From: Bog-532 sp963742865
GTDB taxonomy: Bacteria; Actinomycetota; Actinomycetes; Streptosporangiales; Streptosporangiaceae
Length of the DNA: 64,000 nucleotides
Assembly (NCBI GenBank): GCA_963742865.1
Contig: CAVUNW010000010.1
Location: 1-64,000 of the forward strand
Direction: 5' to 3'
Shown: one piece after another, positions 60,127 through 64,000 of the stretch
Layout: every line of letters starts with the position of its first letter
Numbering within the stretch: position 1 is the stretch's first letter
Position numbers and translations under genes: made by a program
The notes under the pieces: generated by a model
The model's database searches: none
What the model saw: the letters and a program-made list of their open reading frames with translations, nothing else
What the model was told of the DNA's origin: nothing

Positions 60127-60135
60127 GCGGGCGGG

Positions 60136-61005
60136 TTACTCGTCGGTGGTCAGGCCGTCGCGGAGCTGGGTCAGCGTACGGGCCAGCAGCCGGGAGACGT
60201 GCATCTGGGAGATGCCCAGCTCGGCGGCGATCTGGGACTGGGTCAGGTTGCCGAAGAACCGGAGCAGCAGGATCTTCTTCTCCCGCGGCGGCAGCCGCTC
60301 GAGCAGCGGCTTGAGCGATTCCCGGTACTCGACGCCCTCGAGCGCCTCGTCCACGATGCCGAGCGAGTCGGACACCGCGGGGGCGTCCTCGTCCCCGGAG
60401 TCGGGCGCGTCCAGCGAGACCGTGGAGTAGGCGTTGGCCGACTCCAGTCCCTCCAGCACGTCCTCCTCGCTCATCTGCAGGTGCGCCGCCAGCTCGCTGA
60501 CGGTGGGCGCGCGGCCCTCGCGCTGGGCGAGTTCCCCGATGGCCTTGGTCAGCGAGAGCTTGAGCTCCTGCAGCCGCCGCGGCACGCGGACGGCCCAGCC
60601 CTTGTCCCGGAAGTGCCGCTTGATCTCGCCCACGATGGTGGGCGTCGCGTAGGTGGAGAACTCGACGCCGCGCTCGAGGTCGAACCGGTCGATCGACTTG
60701 ATCAGGCCGATGGTGGCCACCTGGGTCAGGTCGTCCAGCCACTCGCCCCGGTTGCGGAACCGGCGCGCCAGGTACTCGACCAGCGGCAGGTGCAGTTCCA
60801 CCAGCGTGCCGCGGATCCGTTCCCGCTCCGGGCTTCCCTCGGGCAGCGCCGACAGCCGCTCGAACAGTTCCCTCGCCCGGGCGCGGTCGGGAACGGCGTG
60901 ATCGTCCCGGGCGACGGCGGCGAGGGTCTCGTCGGCCGGGCGGCCCTCGTACTCCTCGGTCACCCGGGCGTCGTTTTCGGTCACCCGGACCTCGAAGTCT
61001 CCCAT
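60136..61005 (-). CDS. SigB/SigF/SigG-type stress sigma factor
   Basis: A 289-residue sigma-70 family factor of the SigB/SigF type, with regions 2, 3 and 4: VEYLARRFRNRGEWLDDLTQ, VATIGLIKSIDRFDLERGVE, FSTYATPTIVGEIKRHFRDK, the region 3 helices APTVSELAAHLQMSEEDVLE, and region 4 ILLLRFFGNLTQSQIAAELG with ISQMHVSRLLARTL. Starts at ATG 61005, overlapping by one base the stop of an RsbW-like gene, so the sigma factor is controlled by partner switching. Confidence 0.92.
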   Translation of the reverse strand: MGDFEVRVTENDARVTEEYEGRPADETLAAVARDDHAVPDRARARELFERLSALPEGSPERERIRGTLVELHLPLVEYLARRFRNRGEWLDDLTQVATIGLIKSIDRFDLERGVEFSTYATPTIVGEIKRHFRDKGWAVRVPRRLQELKLSLTKAIGELAQREGRAPTVSELAAHLQMSEEDVLEGLESANAYSTVSLDAPDSGDEDAPAVSDSLGIVDEALEGVEYRESLKPLLERLPPREKKILLLRFFGNLTQSQIAAELGISQMHVSRLLARTLTQLRDGLTTDE

Positions 61006-61478
61006 CAGGTCCCCGACGCCCCGCGGTGCTTGCGCAGCACGATAGCCACCCGGTCGTCCGGCTCGAGCCGGGAGTCGACGTCGCCGGCCAGCGCGGACAG
61101 CACCGTCCAGGCGAACGTGTCGCGGGCCGGTGTGCGCGGCTGCGCGGCGACCACCGCGACGGTGATCGTCATCAGGTCGGCGCTGAGCTCGAAGTCGCAT
61201 TCGAGGTTGGTGCCGGGAATCGCCTGGCTCAGCAGCATGGCGCAGGCCTCGTCCACCGCGATGCGCAGATCCTCGATCTCGTCCAGGGTGAAGTCGAGCC
61301 GAGCGGCGAGCCCGGCGGTCGCGGTACGCAGGACGGACAGGTACGCGCCCTCGGCCGGCATGCACACCCGCACGCGGTCGCGGGCCTCGCGATCGCGTAC
61401 CTCGAGGTCGGGCGCAACCGCACCCGGACCCGGCGCGGTGCCCCGGGCGGTCTGCCTGGCTGCGGTCTCTTCGGTCAC
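61005..61478 (-). CDS. RsbW-like anti-sigma factor/serine kinase
   Basis: A 157-residue GHKL ATPase-fold protein: a 35-residue disordered N-terminus, then LSVLRTATAGLAARLDFTLD, the N-box-like EIEDLRIAVDEACAMLL and a C-terminal SRLEPDDRVAIVLRKH. It would bind the sigma factor encoded directly downstream, and bind or phosphorylate an anti-anti-sigma factor not present in this window. The nucleotide-binding glycine motifs are weak, as in several actinobacterial members. Confidence 0.85.
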   Translation of the reverse strand: MTEETAARQTARGTAPGPGAVAPDLEVRDREARDRVRVCMPAEGAYLSVLRTATAGLAARLDFTLDEIEDLRIAVDEACAMLLSQAIPGTNLECDFELSADLMTITVAVVAAQPRTPARDTFAWTVLSALAGDVDSRLEPDDRVAIVLRKHRGASGT

Positions 61479-61629
61479 GTTTCTCCTTCGGGCCGGCTGG
61501 TCGGGCCGGCCACTTGCACCTGCAACCTATCGTCCACGTCGCACTGGTTCCGGCGTGCCGCGCAGCGCGGACCACATGATCTCACGCGCGCGGTCGGAAC
61601 CGGGCGGCACTGCCGGGGCCGTTACCGGG

Positions 61630-61690
61630 GTGACGTCACCGGGGCGACGTCACCGGGGCGACGTCACCGAGGCGACGTCACCGAGGCGAC
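61630..61690. repeat. Four 14-bp tandem repeats containing GACGTC
   Basis: Four units of GCGACGTCACCGGG or GCGACGTCACCGAG plus a partial fifth. Each contains the palindrome GACGTC with TCACC beside it, about 150-210 bp upstream of the RsbW-like gene. Confidence 0.85.
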
Positions 61691-61853
61691 ACTGCCCCGC
61701 TGGCAGACGGGCAGCAGTGCCCGGAACCGGAACCATTGCGACGATGGCCAACCGGGATGGGGTCAGATTCAGCGGCCGGCCGGTGCTCCTTGGTCCGGTC
61801 CAGGCCGCCGTTACCCCGAAAATACCCCGGATCAGCCCCCCCGGAAATACCGC

Positions 61854-61882
61854 GAGGGGCCGCGACCTGGTCGCGGCCCCTC
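61854..61882 (-). terminator. Strong hairpin terminator of sodN
   Basis: GAGGGGCCGCGACC and GGTCGCGGCCCCTC are perfect 14-bp arms separated by a single base, 36 bp downstream of the sodN stop. No U-tract, typical of high-GC terminators. Confidence 0.7.
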
Positions 61883-61917
61883 CTACGGGTGCGTCGGCGA
61901 TGTGACTGCCGGGCGTC

Positions 61918-62328
61918 TCAGCCCTGCTTGGTCTCCCAGAAGATCTTGTTGATCTCGTCGATCTTCGCCAGCAGCTGGTCGGCCACGGCCGGGTCTGTGC
62001 TGGACTTGGTGCCGCCGCCCCCGCCGGCCAGCTTGGTCGCCTCGTTGAAGAGCGTGTGCAGCTGCGGGTACTTCTCGAAGTGCGGCGGCTTGAAGTAGTC
62101 GGTCCACAGCACCCACAGGTGGTGCTTGACCAGCTCGGAGCGCTGCTCCTTGATGATCAGCGCCCGGGCGCGGAACTCGGGGTCCGTGTTCTGCTGGTAC
62201 TTCTCGTCGATCGCCTTGACGGACTCGGCCTCGATCCGGGCCTGAGCAGGGTCGTAGATGCCGCACGGCAGGTCGCAGTGCGCATAGGCGACGGCCTTTG
62301 GTTCGAGCAGGCGTGCGAGCAGCCTCAT
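61918..62328 (-). CDS. sodN: Nickel superoxide dismutase
   Basis: Detoxifies superoxide with a nickel centre. The 136-residue precursor has a 16-residue leader (MRLLARLLEPKAVAYA) followed by the nickel hook HCDLPCGIYDP, whose His becomes the mature N-terminus and whose two cysteines bind Ni. The helical bundle (KHHLWVLWTDYFKPPHFEKY) is intact. GGAAGGTGG precedes the ATG. The leader must be removed by the SodX-type peptidase encoded divergently next door. Confidence 0.95.
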   Translation of the reverse strand: MRLLARLLEPKAVAYAHCDLPCGIYDPAQARIEAESVKAIDEKYQQNTDPEFRARALIIKEQRSELVKHHLWVLWTDYFKPPHFEKYPQLHTLFNEATKLAGGGGGTKSSTDPAVADQLLAKIDEINKIFWETKQG

Positions 62329-62410
62329 CGATCCACCTTCCGTAGTGTTTGATCGCGGATATCAGGACCGACATTACCCCGCCCGCCTCAGCCGACACCG
62401 GAGGGCCTCC

Positions 62411-62728
62411 GTGCATTCGCCGCTTGTGCGGGTCGCCGTGGCCGAGCACTCGATGGAGCCCGTGCTGTGGCCGGGCGACTGGCTGCTCGTCCGCCGCACC
62501 CGGCGGATCAGGCCGGGGCAGATCGTGCTGGCCCGGCACCCGGGGCGGCCCGGGATGCTGATCGTGAAACGCGCCGCGCGCCGCGAGGCCGATGGCTGGT
62601 GGCTCGAATCAGCGAACCCGGCCGCGGGGGCCGTGGACAGCGCGCGGTTCGGTGCGGTGCCGGACGCGCTGATCGAGGGCCGGGTCCTGCTGCGCTACTG
62701 GCCGCTTCGCCGCCGCGTCCGCCGCTGA
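62411..62728 (+). CDS. sodX: SodX-type Ni-SOD maturation peptidase
   Basis: A 105-residue S24/S26-type peptidase without a membrane anchor. Catalytic Ser is in VAVAEHSMEPVLWPGDWLLV and catalytic Lys in MLIVKRAARREADGWW; the domain ends LIEGRVLLRYWPL. It removes the SodN leader to expose the nickel-binding histidine. GTG 62411 is chosen because the family starts here; the upstream in-frame extension to 62345 is not conserved-looking. Divergent from sodN with an 82-bp shared promoter region. Confidence 0.9.
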   Translation: MHSPLVRVAVAEHSMEPVLWPGDWLLVRRTRRIRPGQIVLARHPGRPGMLIVKRAARREADGWWLESANPAAGAVDSARFGAVPDALIEGRVLLRYWPLRRRVRR

Positions 62729-62778
62729 TCTGCCGGGCCAGGCCGGCGGGCCGGGCACCAGGCCCGCCACCCAACGAG

Positions 62779-62806
62779 AACGGCCCCGTCTCGCGACGGG
62801 GCCGTT
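62779..62806. terminator. Bidirectional hairpin terminator
   Basis: AACGGCCCCGTC and GACGGGGCCGTT are perfect 12-bp arms around a TCGC loop, between the convergent stops of sodX and the permease gene. A terminator for both. Confidence 0.75.
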
Positions 62807-62826
62807 CGGTCGTTGCTGGCGGAGGC

Positions 62827-64000
62827 TCAGTGGTGAACGTCTGACATCGGGTCATCCCCGTGCGCCGCCTGCTTGTTGACCAGCGCAAGCATGTCCGCCC
62901 GGGGCAGCTTGGTCCGCATCGCCCAGAGGTAGATGATCACGCTGAACCCGACGACGGCGAGTATGTCCCACCAGAACGGGATGTTGAAGGTGTTGGTCGG
63001 CGGCTGCGGGTGCTTGTCGGCCGACGGGGCGCCGCTGTACTGGCCCTGCCAGGAGAGGACGCCCATGCCGATCAGCCACACCGGCAGCCAGACCGCCGAC
63101 TTCCACTGCAGCGGCGGCCGCTGCGGGTCGAACGCCATGAAGATGCCGATCACCACGTACCCGAGCACCAGGACGACGCCGAGCTTCCAGACCACCTCGA
63201 AGCCCGACCAGTAGATGAGCAGGCCGGCGACGGCGAACGCGGCCGGGGCGAGCACGACGGCGGCCGGCATCCGGTACGGCCGGTTGGCGTCGGGAACCTG
63301 GCCGCGGAACGCGCCCACCGACAGCGGCGCCCCCGCGTACATCAGCACGCTCGCGCCGGTGATCAGCCCGACCAGCGAATGCCAGCTCGGGAACGGCAGC
63401 AGGAAGAACAGCCCGATGATGAACGCGAAGATCAGCCCGACCCACGGGACGCCGTTCTTGTCGACCTTGCCGAAGATCTGCGGGAAGTACCGGTTCCTGG
63501 CCAGGCCGTAGCTGACCCGCGAGGTCCCGGTCGTGTAGATCAGGCCGGTGCCGGACGGGGAGACGAAGGCGTCGATCCGCAGGACGAACGCCAGCCAGGT
63601 GAGGCCGACCAGACCGGACAGGCCAGCCCACGGCCCGGACAGGATGTCCGTGTTGGTGATGTTCGCGAACCCCTTGGTCACCTCGTTCGGGGGCATCGCG
63701 GCGATGAACACGACCTGCAGCATGACGTAGATCGCGGTGCCGATCAGGATCGATATGATGATCGCCCGCGGCAGGTTGCGCCCCGGGTTCTTGATCTCCC
63801 CGGCCAGCTGGTCGCACTGCTCGAAGCCGGAGTAGGCGAAGATGATGCCCGCGGCCGGGAGCGCCGCGAACAGGGCCTTGATCCCGCCCGGCATGAAGCT
63901 GCCGCCGGCCGTGAAGTTGCCGCTGTGCCAGTGGAACAGCAGCACGATGATGGCCAGGACCGGGACCGCGACCTTCCACCACGTGATGACGTTGTTGACC
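62827..64000 (-). CDS. APC-family amino acid permease, N-terminus beyond window
   Basis: C-terminal about 390 residues of an APC-superfamily transporter. The frame is open to the right edge (first visible residues VNNVITWWKVAVPVLAII), so the start is outside. Visible parts include the substrate-helix motif FAYSGFEQCDQLAGEIKNPG, RNLPRAIIISILIGTAIYVM, GTSRVSYGLARNRYFPQIFG and several more membrane helices, ending in a His-rich tail (SDVHH). The FEQ/GEIKNP pattern fits amino acid permeases; the substrate is unknown. Confidence 0.9.
   Translation of the reverse strand, partial: VNNVITWWKVAVPVLAIIVLLFHWHSGNFTAGGSFMPGGIKALFAALPAAGIIFAYSGFEQCDQLAGEIKNPGRNLPRAIIISILIGTAIYVMLQVVFIAAMPPNEVTKGFANITNTDILSGPWAGLSGLVGLTWLAFVLRIDAFVSPSGTGLIYTTGTSRVSYGLARNRYFPQIFGKVDKNGVPWVGLIFAFIIGLFFLLPFPSWHSLVGLITGASVLMYAGAPLSVGAFRGQVPDANRPYRMPAAVVLAPAAFAVAGLLIYWSGFEVVWKLGVVLVLGYVVIGIFMAFDPQRPPLQWKSAVWLPVWLIGMGVLSWQGQYSGAPSADKHPQPPTNTFNIPFWWDILAVVGFSVIIYLWAMRTKLPRADMLALVNKQAAHGDDPMSDVHH

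Larger units (their letters stand above)
61479..61917. other. Intergenic stretch between sodN and the stress sigma operon
   Basis: About 440 bp. It holds the promoter of the leftward RsbW-sigma operon, a 14-bp tandem repeat block (61630-61690) and the sodN terminator hairpin (61854-61882). No gene supported. Confidence 0.5.

Noticed and set aside
1..64000. CRISPR array or cas genes
   Set aside because: No regularly spaced 20-40 bp repeats with unique spacers and no Cas-like proteins were seen; all tandem arrays are contiguous short units.

Overview
The window is very GC-rich DNA from an actinobacterium. Lineage markers are a WhiB1-type Fe-S protein, SigR/RsrA, a DUF574 SAM methyltransferase, Ni-superoxide dismutase with its SodX peptidase, a SigB/SigF-type sigma factor with an RsbW-like partner, and two enzymes of decaprenyl-phosphoryl-arabinose synthesis. 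I cannot place it to genus from the sequence alone.

Left end (1-9.0 kb) is mobile-element debris. A three-gene cassette (ribbon-helix-helix protein, small ORF, large serine recombinase) sits inside a group II intron. That intron sits inside an IS110-family transposase gene. Further right, two diverged 141-bp repeats and the 3' half of a tRNA-Arg(CCU) mark a decayed integrated element. The tRNA piece was hit by an IS4-family element whose transposase is doubly broken. Small stress-type proteins (two SnoaL-like, one GYD) lie between.

9-20 kb: a nitroreductase-like protein; a lipoprotein-MacA-MacB efflux operon divergent from a two-component system; a DUF574 methyltransferase; and a DUF4397 surface protein-sortase-ECF sigma-anti-sigma group. 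20-31 kb: a DUF3500 protein, zwf, a family A DNA polymerase, a second two-component system, and an operon of a Tyr/Gln/Gly-rich membrane glycosidase-like protein with UbiA and DprE2. 31-41 kb: an HNH pseudogene, a DGPF/YCII protein with an ECF42-type sigma factor, and a seven-gene coupled operon combining MoxR and VWA proteins with DUF1275 and topoisomerase IB. 41-50 kb: CBS protein, HisN-like phosphatase, RsgA, SRAP peptidase, DksA-like protein, methyltransferase, SigR-RsrA with a perfect SigR-type promoter, a biotin-dependent carboxylase pair. 50-64 kb: acetolactate-synthase-like enzyme, solute symporter with DUF3311 partner, bioF-gntR-bioD, a PdtaS-like kinase, whiB1 with a possibly structured leader, a lipid kinase, stress sigma factor pair, sodN/sodX and an APC permease cut by the right edge.

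Many otherwise well-conserved genes carry single-base-type frameshifts (ABC ATPase, response regulator, kinase, sortase, anti-sigma, VWA protein, RsgA, acetolactate synthase and others). This looks more like uncorrected sequencing indels than true gene decay, so protein predictions for these genes should be treated as reconstructions. Start/stop overlaps (ATGA or GTGA) are very common and define the operons.
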